Notes: generated by a model not told the origin, from the sequence alone. DNA of 64,000 nt from Antedon mediterranea (GCF_964355755.1 NC_092674.1:17684501-17748500), one strand, 5' to 3'. Positions 11,071-21,335 are shown, numbered from the stretch's first letter. Numbers and translations are program-made.

Positions 11071-13213
11071 CAGGGCTGCAAATTAAGGGGTATTTGGTCG
11101 CATTTGCGACCTAATTTTTCTGTTTGCGACTAAAGCAACAGAATAGGTCGCGCATAGCGTGACAAGATCGTCTGCTTGTGCGAGTTGTTTCAAATTGAAG
11201 TCAGGTGTGTTTTCCCTATTTAACTGTGTTGTAATTTAATCTCTCTCTACTCTACGGAAGGCTCAGGAGTTTCCACTAGTCACCGCCGCCGCAAAGGAGT
11301 CAGGTTCATTCAAGCGTACAAAGCCCCTAAACATTTTACACTCGTTGTGATTGGAAGTTCGTCCATTTATTGTATGCTGCCTTACCCAATCACACAAAAG
11401 GACACCAAATACACAGCACAGTGTGACGCGCGGACGACACAAACCTCGTGGAAAATCACCTCCGTTTTAAAGAAGGAATATAAAAAAAACAATTGTACCG
11501 CCGTACACAGAAGTTAGCCAGGGCGGGCGCGGCAGATACTAAGGATTGTCGCCGCGCAGCCATCAGCATTTTTTAGGCAGTATAATGGTTATATCATGAT
11601 TACTAAATAATGTAATTAATGATATATATATAATAAATTCATTATATAGATTAAACAGCAGTATTGTTTATCAGTAGATTTAATACTTTATTCCAGATTC
11701 TGATTAATATCGAAAATTATATATCAGAGAAAATACCGCAGCTTTTCCTACGAAGTAGCTTCGTAGATAAAACAGGCTACGTTGTTGGCTTTGTAGGTTA
11801 CATTGTTTGGCTTTGTTAGTAACCTCAATAAACAACCTCACGATGTTCTATAGTAAGTAACAAGGTGTGAAAATTATTATTTAATGTGTTAATTTTGACT
11901 GGCGGAAGAGGACCAATTTGTACATTACTAAGAAATATATAATATAATATTTTTTATTCGTAAATGTTTCATTCGTGTGTGTTTTTTTACTCTCAACAAC
12001 GGTGAATATAAATTTCCTACAATGTAAACGTATACGAGACACGATCCAACACAATGAACTATGCCAACTAATAAAAATAATATATCGAACGTCCAGTCGA
12101 TCCAAAAACATGCAAACAAAAAGATCGTAAACAATTCATTCTAAATATAGTATCAGAACGTTCAATCGGTCGCTCAAAAAGACTGCCGACAGAAGACCGT
12201 AATTAATACAGACCTAGTTTTTTGGTCACATGTCATGAAACGCGATACTCTGTTTTACCACGTGGCTACAAAACAGAGTACTTGTACCTGAATTTTGCGT
12301 CACATGAAACATAATACAGCTCTATAAACTGTTCCCACGATTCGCACGTTTTTCCCCTCCAAATTCTGGTCGGGCCTTTTATCGTAATAATAATTTACAA
12401 AGGCCTATGTTAAATCTTAACATGGAATATATATTTATTTTGCATATATTTTGTTTGCGTCCTAGCCAAGGTGTTGTTGTTTTTATAATTCGCTAAACCA
12501 AGGTAGGATTGAATGGCCGGATTGAATCATGTAGGCCGCCGAAACTCTCTCTGCGTGAGTTGAGGGCCTCGGGCCCGATGTCGTCTCGTCAGCGGATGTC
12601 CTGCCAAATTAGGACAACCGATGTGTAGGGCGGCTACAAAAATTAACGTCTTCTAGGATTTTAATTAGCCAACAAATACATGTTTGTTTCCATTGTTCAT
12701 GCTCCTAAAGGCGATGACATTGGTGTATCGGCGCGTAGATATTATCATAAACAATACATTGTAGGCAACGAACAATACTTTGTAAATTGCAGGATACGTT
12801 TAGAGAACAATGACCTACGGTCTATTTACGCGTAGGCTACGAAAGGTTACGCGTATACAAAGCAGTAATTTCTTTCCGTACCGTAAAAAGAATAAATCTT
12901 GCGTGAATATAAGTGGCGCATCAGGACCAGTGCCTAAAATGTGCATAACCCAATTTATGTGCTCAGAAATCGATTGAAACAACCTATAATTACTTAAAAA
13001 TGGGGGGGGGGGGGAAGTTATTTTTATACCCTCCCCCCCCCCCCCCCCCCAACTAAACTAAAAACGGATCTTCGCGGATGGGGTTTGAGGGAAGGGGGTT
13101 GTTGTCGATGAAAAGGTGCTACTAAAAAAATTGGTGGTGCTACCAAAAATTATTATGAGCCATCATACAAATTTGATAGTGCTACCAAGTAAAAAAGTTA
13201 ATTTGCAGCCCTG
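11071..13213. mobile_element. Non-autonomous hAT-like DNA transposon in the protease codons
   Basis: 2,143 bp with terminal inverted repeats CAGGGCTGCAAATTAA (11071-11086) and its complement at 13198-13213. ATACC is duplicated on both sides (11066-11070 and 13214-13218). The CAGGG start suggests hAT, although hAT usually duplicates 8 bp; some hAT groups use 5. No transposase is visible. Inside are a GGTCGCATTTGCGACC hairpin near the left end and a G13 run facing a C18 run (13002-13050). Insert plus one target copy is 2,148 bp, a multiple of three, so both sides of the host gene remain in the same frame. Confidence 0.8.
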
Positions 13214-14601
13214 ATACCTCTTAACGTAACCCATTTTCCTGGCAAGTAACATTTGTTAGGCACTAGACTTTCCTTAACAGCTGACTGGGTACATCCCGAG
13301 TCTCTAAGCATAGTTATATCCTGTCCTTCTAATTTTCCTGGTATTATACACTTCTCCATTTTATTTTCTACACTATCTATAACTACTTGGGGTCTATCTG
13401 ATTTTAGTCCTTCACATCTTAAGCCATCTTTCACATTCGGGCCCTTCTTAGTGTCACTAGTCTTTCCTTTTGCTACCATCTTAGGACAATCCCCTATTTT
13501 ATGTCCCTTCTCCTTACAATTGAAGCATAGGCCATTAATCCATTCATTTGAAGGTTCTCTCTGTTGGAAATTTCTACCATAGTTATGGAATTTGCCTCCC
13601 CTTCCGCGATACCTATTGTATCCTTGCTGCCTAGCTCCAGGGTTATTCTGAGTCGTACTATTCTTAGGTTTACTATTTTCTTGGCCCTTATAATACGTAG
13701 GCTTATTTTCAGAATTTACGGCATTCCAATAGCCACGGCCACCTCTATTAGCTATATAATCATCGGCTATCATAGCCATATCATAGCTCTTATTTACTTG
13801 TTTATCTCTAAGATAAAGCCTCAGATCTTCAGGCATTTTATCAAGTGCCTGTTCCATTATAATCATTTCAATAATGCCTGCAGCATCATCTTCTTTTACA
13901 TTAGCACATTTCATCCAACATTTTAAATAATGGGAGAGCTCATTCAGCCATTCCCTGATGGACATATCTTTTACTCTGTTTGAATTTCTAAATTTAAATC
14001 TGTAGGTCTCTGCGGACACATCATACTTTTCTAAGATTGCCTTCTTTAAGGTATCATAATCTACACATTCTTTTACGGTTAAGGATGCATATGCTGTCCT
14101 AGCTTTACCAGACAGTTCAGGTGCTAACCTAGCGGACCACGTATTCTTATCCCAACCTGTGGCTTCTGCCAAGTGTTCAAATGTTCTAAAATATATATCA
14201 ATATCATCTGATTCCTTCAAAGTAGGAACCTTTACCTTCATTTCATCTACTATATTCCTAGCATTACTGTAGCTAGACCTATTTTTTAATTCCATCATTT
14301 TTACTCTTTCTTGTGATTCAATTTTTCTTTGCTCTATATCTGCTTCTAATCTTAATTGGTCTTGTTGGTATTGTAATTCTAACTTTTTGTTTTCGGCCTC
14401 GGCCTCGAACTTCATTCGAAAATATTCGAGCATCATATCTTTAGGCATACCGCCGGGTATTTGGGGTAAATCAATATCCCTAGCCATGTTATCATACATT
14501 TCATTGACTTGGTCAACCTCTTCTTGGTCAACCATATCTTCCCTAGTATCTTTGTCTGACATAGTCTTATCTATATTTTTACCCAATCTTAAAGTTGTCA
14601 T
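13198..14601 (-). CDS. gag: Gag of the Gmr1-like element plus start of protease
   Basis: 467 residues; the last four codons and the stop come from the hAT-like element. The start at 14601 is the first ATG of a long frame after a leader. An acidic and glutamine-rich region (about 60-108) looks like a coiled coil. The capsid region follows; residues about 196-290 resemble the SCAN domain of vertebrate zinc-finger proteins (pattern IIEMIIMEQALDKMPEDLR). Published work derives SCAN from Gmr1-like gag. A basic glycine- and arginine-rich stretch leads to a CCHC zinc knuckle (C359, C362, H367, C372) for RNA binding. The aspartic protease begins with its catalytic DSG at 434-436. Gag and pol appear to have shared one frame before the insertion. 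Confidence 0.92.
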   Translation of the reverse strand: MTTLRLGKNIDKTMSDKDTREDMVDQEEVDQVNEMYDNMARDIDLPQIPGGMPKDMMLEYFRMKFEAEAENKKLELQYQQDQLRLEADIEQRKIESQERVKMMELKNRSSYSNARNIVDEMKVKVPTLKESDDIDIYFRTFEHLAEATGWDKNTWSARLAPELSGKARTAYASLTVKECVDYDTLKKAILEKYDVSAETYRFKFRNSNRVKDMSIREWLNELSHYLKCWMKCANVKEDDAAGIIEMIIMEQALDKMPEDLRLYLRDKQVNKSYDMAMIADDYIANRGGRGYWNAVNSENKPTYYKGQENSKPKNSTTQNNPGARQQGYNRYRGRGGKFHNYGRNFQQREPSNEWINGLCFNCKEKGHKIGDCPKMVAKGKTSDTKKGPNVKDGLRCEGLKSDRPQVVIDSVENKMEKCIIPGKLEGQDITMLRDSGCTQSAVKESLVPNKCYLPGKWVTLRGIRAAN

Positions 14602-15130
14602 GCTAATAACAATTTTACTAATGAAATATGTAAACTTATGTATATAAAATATGTTATAAAAGTATTTGTATTACCTTGATTCCATTCAGATATGTAAAAA
14701 ATATGAAATCCACATAAATTTTTTTTAATGCAATACAATATAAGACATTAATTTACTTCAAAGTCACAAACAACGTTCCAAGTTCGCTCCGTACAAAAAT
14801 TTACTTTCGAAATAAAAAATAGTTTACAAAGTCTAGTCAGCTTTGCAAATCTTCTCCAAATTTACTGGGCTTCCTTCTGTTACTTCAGTCTTCTTCTTTC
14901 AGACCTCGGTGAATATATACAGTATCTCCGATGAATATCCAGCAGTCTTGAGCTCAACAGTACTTCTTCTTCGTTGTAATATCCAAACAACGCACGGTAT
15001 AAAAACTGTCAGGAATCCAGATCTTCGTAACCATTTAACTTTTTGGTTACTGATTTAACAGGCCCGTAGAGTAGGCACTGTCACTTCTTCTTCTTCTTCT
15101 TGATACTTAAATCATGTAAACAAAAATTTT
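14602..15130 (-). other. Leader between primer-binding site and gag
   Basis: About 530 bp of untranslated leader of the LTR element. A TTC microsatellite lies at about 15082-15103. No other feature is visible. Confidence 0.7.
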
Positions 15131-15144
15131 CACCGCTGCCACCA
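15131..15144 (-). promoter_or_regulatory. Primer-binding site, tRNA-Leu type
   Basis: On the minus strand TGGTGGCAGCGGTG follows the 5' LTR directly. It is complementary over 14 nt to the 3' end of a typical animal tRNA-Leu (CACCGCTGCCA plus CCA). The tRNA match is from general knowledge, not from a search. Confidence 0.75.
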
Positions 15145-15546
15145 TGTAGTGAATTCATCTTTAGTTGGTTCCGAGCTTTCTCAGGCGTATATATTTCCAC
15201 GCGACGTACACAGCTGTCACTGAATGATAACTCATACAAAAATTATATTTAACTCAACTAGAACTTTTATTCCTTGTAATTCGATTAATACATCTTTCTA
15301 CCACTACCAGTCAAGCCTTAATATTTTCTTTATCATCTTTCCGTTTATCTACTCTGATCTTATTCTCTCTTCTCCTCTAATATCTATTACATTCCACTTT
15401 TATACTGGACATGCAAATTTTAGGCTTCAGCGGAGGATAACATTTTCCCTCCAAAAATTATACGATTTTGATTGGCTAATAATAAGGCGGACCTGGTCTA
15501 AAGCATCCTTCTCTAAACACAGAGAATCACAACATTTATTATGACA
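15145..15546 (-). repeat. 5' LTR of the Gmr1-like element
   Basis: 402 bp, opening TGTCATAAT on the minus strand and ending ACTACA next to the primer-binding site. It should hold the promoter; an AT-rich AAATATATACG lies in the last quarter, but I cannot assign a start site. Confidence 0.92.
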
Positions 15547-15551
15547 ACAAC

Positions 15552-15905
15552 CTATTAATTTAGAACTTAAGTTAACAATTCTTTGTAGTGAGTTTCTGTC
15601 TTTGACCCTCAGACTAAAAAACCAGCATAGTTAAAACGTTCTCAATAAAGGAATTATAAAACACCCTAAGAATTACTTTATCGACATTAAAATGGTTCAG
15701 CTTCCTTAACAGATAAAGTCTCTTGTGTCCTTTCTTTACTATTGCCTCTGTATTTAATTCCCAGCCGAGATTGTCCTCAAATATAGTACCGTATTTAAAG
15801 GAATGGACAATATCGACTGGTTCGTCATTTATGATGGACACCCGATGGTTGCGTCCTTTCTCCTTCCTAAAATCTACAATCTCTCCTAGGAGTTTCCACA
15901 AAATT
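15552..15905 (-). pseudogene. LINE reverse transcriptase fragment, right of the LTR element
   Basis: An open frame at 15614-15901 encodes part of the C-terminal half of a CR1/L2-type LINE reverse transcriptase. Blocks seen are SFKYGTIFEDNLGWELN (family form KYLGT), AIVKKGHKRLYLLRKLN and VDKVILRVFYNSFIE. A frame change near 15614 leads to the later NSLQRIVNLSSKLIG block, ending at the LTR insertion point at 15551. The rest of the LINE and its tail continue at 7323-6994. It is 5'-truncated near 15905, lacks the palm, and is a dead copy. Confidence 0.75.
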
Positions 15906-16153
15906 ATGCATTGTTACTTTATTTACTATAACCTTGAGTATCCTAAATTCAAGAAATATGTTAATACACTGTGCTCAAGTGGACCCAATTTGGCACAAGA
16001 GGAGCACAGTGATATAAAATAGAAATTAAGTCACTAAATTTGAATACAGTATCTCATTCGTATCTAGTACACTGAGCTCAATGAACCCAATTTAGCACGA
16101 GTGGAGTACAGTTATACAAAATAGAAATAAAATCACTAAAAAGTTATATCTCA
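15906..16153 (+). repeat. 98-bp minisatellite, left block (about two units)
   Basis: Two diverged units with CACTGTGCTCAAGTGGACCC near 15967 and a related unit near 16070. They are the reverse complement of the units at 19906-20715, so the minisatellite flanks the 1.57-kb array in opposite orientations. Confidence 0.75.
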
Positions 16154-17724
16154 TTTTAAACAGTTTGGTATGCCGTCGTGGTTGTTATGCAAATGAGTTT
16201 GTGCACGTATATTAAGGGGAAGATAACATGTTACCCATTCGCGGTCAACACGCCACATTGTTAATTGTGATGCTGTTAATCTTTACATTAGAAGATTGTT
16301 CAAATCATTTAAATAAAACATTTCCGGGCGGGAACCCAGCAGCTCTCGAACACAACTTCAGGTGGAAAAGAAGCCCACCCATGAGTACTAAAAATGAAGG
16401 AGCACATGGGCTTCTTTTCGAGGCTTTATGGCAGTCTATTTAATGAAAAATAATAATAATAATAATAAAGTAGTACACGACCGAACAGTTGATAATAGTC
16501 TATTTATAGGTATATTACGTAATTCATCATTACGTCATAAATATCATATTAACCTTGTTAAAACCAAAATGACCAGTTTGCTCAGGCGATTCCCACGCTG
16601 GTCGGTGGAATAGAGTTAAAGGTATGCGACCAACTGTGTTTGGGGTTCACAGAATTATACGTCCCCCTTTCCACCACACATCTTGAGAAGGCACTAGCAA
16701 TGCATCTGGTGATGATGTGGTGGAAGCGACCCCAAGGCTGTGGCAGGGCCTTAGTGCTGAGGCAGGGAGAGCACATTTTTTACTTTATTTTTGGCTTTCG
16801 CTACATGTATTTGATCTCGTAAATTTTATGTTTAGCGCCCTCAATGTTAATGTAAAAAAGAGATTAATTATCTTCGTTACGTGTTTAGAAGAGAATGTAT
16901 GTCTCACCGTAGTTTGTTATGCCGTTCGTTGTTATGCAAATGAGTTTGTGCAGGTGTAGTGAGAAAGATGGTAATGTTAGTTATTCGCAGTCAACACGCC
17001 ACACTGTTGAATTTTGATTTTGTTAATCAATGTTGCTACATTGGTAGCGAAATGTCCGATTCATGCAAGATATTGTATTGTAATATGTCATGAATAAACG
17101 TTTATGGTAGTTGGTGTGTATGGCCCCACCGTCCCAGAATAAACACGTTTTAAACAGATAGTTTGTCTCCGATGATTTTTGAATGGGGTTAATGGATAGA
17201 ACATTTGCAAAGATGCCGATTTCCAGACTGATTTCGAAGCTTAGACTAATTCCGCCGCCGGTCTAGGCCTTAGGCATATACGAAGTCGAGTTTTAAAGTA
17301 GAAAACTCCACCTAAAATTTTGAAGTCGCATCTGGATAGTTGAATTTTTAACAAATATCATAAATATCATAGGTGATTATATATAGTAATAAGTATAAGT
17401 GCAATTCTGGGCTCTATTTTCATTATTAGCTCTGCCCCAAACATGGTGGGCTAGTAGGCCAACTGGAGACTTAATATTTAATTTCATATTTCAATGAATA
17501 GGTGCACTTTCCGGGGACAAGCTCTATTGTCCTAGTCAGTCTTATATAGTTTGTTTCATATAATTTCAAATCATGTAAAGTGCCATTTTTCGGGCGGGAA
17601 TCTATGCAGCTCAATTTTTCAAAATTGTCTTTGTTCAGCCCCAAGCATGGTGGGGTACTGAAGATTCTTATGCATGTTGTTTGAAAAAATAATAGATGTC
17701 GTTTTCGTGGACCTTGCAGCTCTA
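16154..17724 (+). repeat. 1.57-kb tandem unit, copy 1
   Basis: It starts TTTTAAACAGTTTGGTATGC and repeats almost unchanged at 17725. Inside are two related half-modules around TATGCAAATGAGTTTGTGC (near 16187 and 16935), an AAT microsatellite, a 12-bp hairpin AAAAGAAGCCCA/TGGGCTTCTTTT (about 16366-16415) and a GC-richer island (16608-16775). Short open frames are present but match no protein I know. Confidence 0.85.
16640..16781 (+). ncRNA. Candidate structured RNA in tandem unit 1
   Basis: A GC-richer island in AT-rich DNA can fold with an outer stem TTGGGGT (16640-16646) to ACCCCAA (16729-16735) and an inner stem TTCCACCACA (16669-16678) to TGTGGTGGAA (16716-16725). A run of six T ends it at 16781, as in polymerase III transcripts. 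I matched it to no known RNA family. Expression is unproven and a protein-coding origin is not excluded. Confidence 0.15.
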
Positions 17725-19297
17725 TTTTAAACAGTTTGGTATGCCGTCGTGGTTGTTATGCAAAAGAGATTTTGCACGTATATTAAGGGGAAGATAACAT
17801 GTTACTCATTCGCGGTCAACACGCCACATTGTTAAATTGTGATGCTGTTAATCTTTACATTAGAAGATTGTTCAAATCATTTAAATAAAACATTTCCGGG
17901 CGGGAACCCAGCAGCTCTCGAACACAACTTCAGGTGGAAAAGAAGCCCATCCATGAGTACTAAAAATGAAGGAGCACATGGGCTTCTTTTCGAGGCTTTA
18001 TGGCAGTCTATTTAATGAAAAATAATAATAATAATAATAAAGTAGTACACGACCGAACAGTTGATAATAGTCTATTTATAGGTATATTACGTAATTCATC
18101 ATTACGTCATAAATATCATATTAACCTTGTTAAAACCAAAATGACCAGTTTGCTCAGGCGATTCCCACGCTGGTCGGTGGAATAGAGTTAAAGGTATGCG
18201 ACCAACTGTGTTTGGGGTTCACAGAATTATACGTCCCCCTTTCCACCACACATCTTGAGAAGGCACTAGCAATGCATCTGGTGATGATGTGGTGGAAGCG
18301 ACCCCAAGGCTGTGGCAGGGCCTTAGTGCTGAGGCAGGGAGAGCACATTTTTTTAATTTATTTTTGGCTTTCGCTACATGTATTTGATCTCGTAAATTTT
18401 ATGTTTAGCGCCCTCAATGTTAATGTAAAAAAGAGATTAATTATCTTCGTTACGTGTTTAGAAGAGAATGTATGTCTCACCGTAGTTTGTTATGCCGTTC
18501 GTTGTTATGCAAATGAGTTTGTGCAGGTGTAGTGGGAAAGATGGTAATGTTAGTTATTCGCAGTCAACACGCCACACTGTTGAATTTTGATTTTGTTAAT
18601 CAATGTTGCTACATTGGTAGCGAAATGTCCGATTCATGCAAGATATTGTATTGTAATATGTCATGAATAAACGTTTATGGTAGTTGGTGTGTATGGCCCC
18701 ACCGTCCCAGAATAAACACGTTTTAAACAGATAGTTTGTCTCCGATGATTTTTGAATGGGGTTAATGGATAGAACATTTGCAAAGATGCCGATTTCCAGA
18801 CCGATTTCGAAGCTTAGACTAATTCCGCCGCCGGTCTAGGCCTTAGGCATATACGAAGTCGAGTTTTAAAGTAGAAAACTCCACCTAAAATTTTGAAGTC
18901 GCATCTGGATAGTTGAATTTTTAACAAATATCATAAATATCATAGGTGATTATATATAGTAATAAGTATAAGTGCAATTCTGGGCTCTATTTTCATTATT
19001 AGCTCTGCCCCAAACATGGTGGGCTAGTAGGCCAACTGGAGACTTAATATTTAATTTCATATTTCAATGAATAGGTGCACTTTCCGGGGACAAGCTCTAT
19101 TGTCCTAGTCAGTCTTATATAGTTTGTTTCATATAATTTCAAATCATGTAAAGTGCCATTTTTCGGGCTGGAATCTATGCAGCTCAATTTTTCAAAATTG
19201 TCTTTGCTCAGCCCCAAGCATGGTGGGGTACTGAAGATTCTTATGCATGTTGTTTGAAAAAATAATAGATGTCATTTTCGTGGACCTTGCAGGTCTA
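17725..19297 (+). repeat. 1.57-kb tandem unit, copy 2
   Basis: Near-identical to the unit at 16154. Differences are scattered single bases and small indels, for example ATGCAAAAG instead of ATGCAAATG near 17760. The high identity points to recent duplication or homogenisation. Confidence 0.85.
18212..18353 (+). ncRNA. Candidate structured RNA in tandem unit 2
   Basis: This is the second copy of the island at 16640-16781, with both stems intact and a longer T run. It carries no independent evidence, since the whole unit is duplicated. Confidence 0.13.
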
Positions 19298-19905
19298 TTT
19301 TAAACAGTTTGGTATGCCGTCGTGGTTGTTATGCAAAAGAGTTTTTGCACGTGTATTATGGGGAAGATGTTAGTCATTCGCGGTCAACACGCCACACTGT
19401 TAAATTTTGATGCTGTTAATCTTTACATTAGAAGATTTTTCAAATCATGTAAATAAAACATTTATGGTAGTTGGTGTGTTTGGCCAGAATAAACATGTTT
19501 TAAACAGATACTTTGTCTCCGATGATTTTTGTGTGGGGTTAATGGAGAGTGAAATAAGATCAAATATAGAACATTTGCAAAGATGCCGATTTCCAGACCG
19601 ATTTAATTTAATTTCAAAGCTTAGACTAATTCCGCCTCCGGCTAGGCATTAGGCATATACGAAGTCGAGTTTTTAAAGTAGAAAACTCCACCTAAAATTT
19701 TGAAGTCGCATCTGGATAGTTGAATTTTTAACAAATATCATAAATATCATAGGTGATTATGTATAGTAATAAGTATAAGTATAGGTGCAATTCTGGGCTC
19801 TATTTTTATTATTAGCTCTGTCCCAACCATGGTGGGCTAGTACTGGATACTTCATATTTAATTTCATATTTAAATGAATAAATGGGTGCCCTTTCGGGGG
19901 ACACT
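19298..19905 (+). repeat. 1.57-kb tandem unit, deleted third copy
   Basis: It begins like the other two units but jumps from the first half-module to the second near 19460, losing the hairpin and the GC-richer island. It then continues into the unit's last third with more divergence. Confidence 0.75.
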
Positions 19906-20715
19906 AAATAAGTATTTATCTTAGACAAACGCAAGTTATTAAAGTCACTGATATGGCTTGAAATTTTTCTTTTGCATTACGGATGGAGTAACTGACATTG
20001 AACATATATACCAAGTTTGAAATATTCTTGAATTCCAGAAGTATTTTTTCTGGATGTTATTGTATGTGACTATTTCGCTGTGCTCCACCACTGGCGCCAA
20101 ATTGGATCTACTGGAGCACAATGTATTAACATACGAAAATATATTGAAACTTAATTGGGTCCACTCGGGCACAGTGTATTAACATACGAAAAGATATTAA
20201 CATTCAGTGACTTATTTCTTTTTTATATCACTGTGCTCCGCTTGAGCACAGTGTATTAAGATACGAAAAGATATTGAAACTTAAGTGACTTCAAATTAGG
20301 TCCACTTGAGCACAGTGTATTAACATACGAAAAGATATTGAAACTTAAGTGACTTTATTTCTATTTTATATCTCTGTGCTCCACTGGCGCCAAATTGGGT
20401 CCACTTGAGCACAGTGTATTAACATACTAAAAGATATTAAAATTAAGTGACTTTATTTCTATTTTATATCACTGTGCTCCACTGACGCCAAATTTGGTCC
20501 CCTTGAGCACAGTGTATTAATACGAAAATATTGAAACTTAAGTGACTTTATTTTTATTTTATATCACTGTGCTCCCCTGGTGCCAAATTGTGTCCACTTG
20601 AGCACGGTGTTTTAACATACGAAAAGATATTATAATTTAGTGACTTTATTTCTATTTTATATCACTGTGAGTGCTACCCTGGTGCTAAATTGGGTCCACT
20701 TGAGCAGTTACCGTA
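19906..20715 (-). repeat. 98-bp minisatellite, right block
   Basis: Seven to eight units with GAGCACAGTGTATTAA spaced 95-99 bp (for example 20308, 20407, 20505, 20600). Each unit has inverted halves, CACTGTGCTCC facing TGAGCACAGTG. The orientation is opposite to the left block at 15906. The first 150 bases are a more diverged lead-in. Confidence 0.8.
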
Positions 20716-20751
20716 GTATTATTTCTATTATTGAAGTTAATAAAGGCATAA

Positions 20752-20967
20752 ATGGCGCTCCGTAGGGAAGTAGAGAATGCTCCAGTCGTCAGCAGGAATG
20801 ACGCTCTGAATATACCTCATCTGACCTCATCTAATGTAATGCAAAAATCGCGGATTGCTCATTCTTCTGATATAATTAAACAGTGGAGAGAGAGAGCGCT
20901 ACCAGAACACCTACTAGGCCTAGGCATAGGCTATTACATTAATAAACTTTTTTTGAAGTTATTATAA
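20752..20967 (+). CDS. Unidentified short open frame (71 codons)
   Basis: I do not recognise this protein. It has a good translation context (AAATGG) and a charged, non-repetitive first half (MALRREVENAPVVSRNDAL, then IIKQWRERALPEHLL). It lies in one of the few stretches outside obvious repeats. The last part, after about codon 54, is built on a CTAGGCCTAGGCATAGG stretch and is probably not real coding sequence. It could be a first exon of a host gene, but I see no clear splice donor, or a chance frame. Confidence is low. Confidence 0.15.
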   Translation: MALRREVENAPVVSRNDALNIPHLTSSNVMQKSRIAHSSDIIKQWRERALPEHLLGLGIGYYINKLFLKLL

Positions 20968-21074
20968 AGAAAGATGGCTAATAAGATAATTAATTTTGGG
21001 GTATTGACAGGTATTAAGGCCGTCTTTTTCTTCATTTACATTATATTCATTGAGGCTGAGTTGGTGTGACAAGA

Positions 21075-21335
21075 GGGCAGCGGGACGATTCGGCCCTCTC
21101 TCCCCTGCTGATGAGACGATTCGGTCATGCGAGACGATTCGGCCCATTTATATTTATCGGCTTTTAGCCTTTGATACTTACTTATTTACAGGTTAATATA
21201 TAGGCCTTAAATAATGGGCTTGGATAATAGGCATAGCCTTTTAATCTCTATTGTCAATGCTTAATTAAACCAGTTTGATTGAGGGGGTCGACCATGTGGT
21301 AGTGGGTGGGACGTTTCGGCCCAACTTGTTATGTT
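21075..21335 (+). repeat. Scattered GACGATTCGGCCC motif copies
   Basis: Near-identical phrases GACGATTCGGCCC at about 21085, 21112 and 21131 and GACGTTTCGGCCC near 21309, two followed by TTTATCGGCTTTT. They look like decayed relatives of the minisatellite at 21700-21845. Confidence 0.45.

Larger units (their letters stand above)
7329..15546 (-). mobile_element. Gmr1-like Ty3/gypsy LTR retrotransposon, complete ends
   Basis: An 8.2-kb minus-strand element with LTRs of 402 bp (15145-15546) and 401 bp (7329-7729), both TG...CA. They differ at about seven substitutions and one indel, roughly 98% identity. Five-base target duplications ACAAC lie at 7324-7328 and 15547-15551. A primer-binding site and a polypurine tract are in place. 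Without the hAT-like insert it would be about 6.1 kb. Domain order is gag, protease, integrase, reverse transcriptase, RNase H. Integrase ahead of reverse transcriptase is the hallmark of the Gmr1 group within Ty3/gypsy. The copy is disabled by the insertion and by a stop near the end of RNase H. Confidence 0.93.

Noticed and set aside
11881-12134. Two minus-strand frames inside the hAT-like element
   Set aside because: Short, overlapping, with no transposase or BED-finger motifs.
16428-16822. Frames on both strands in the 1.57-kb unit, repeated at 18000-18532
   Set aside because: Frames on opposite strands cannot both be selected; one contains an AAT microsatellite coding for asparagines; no known motif.
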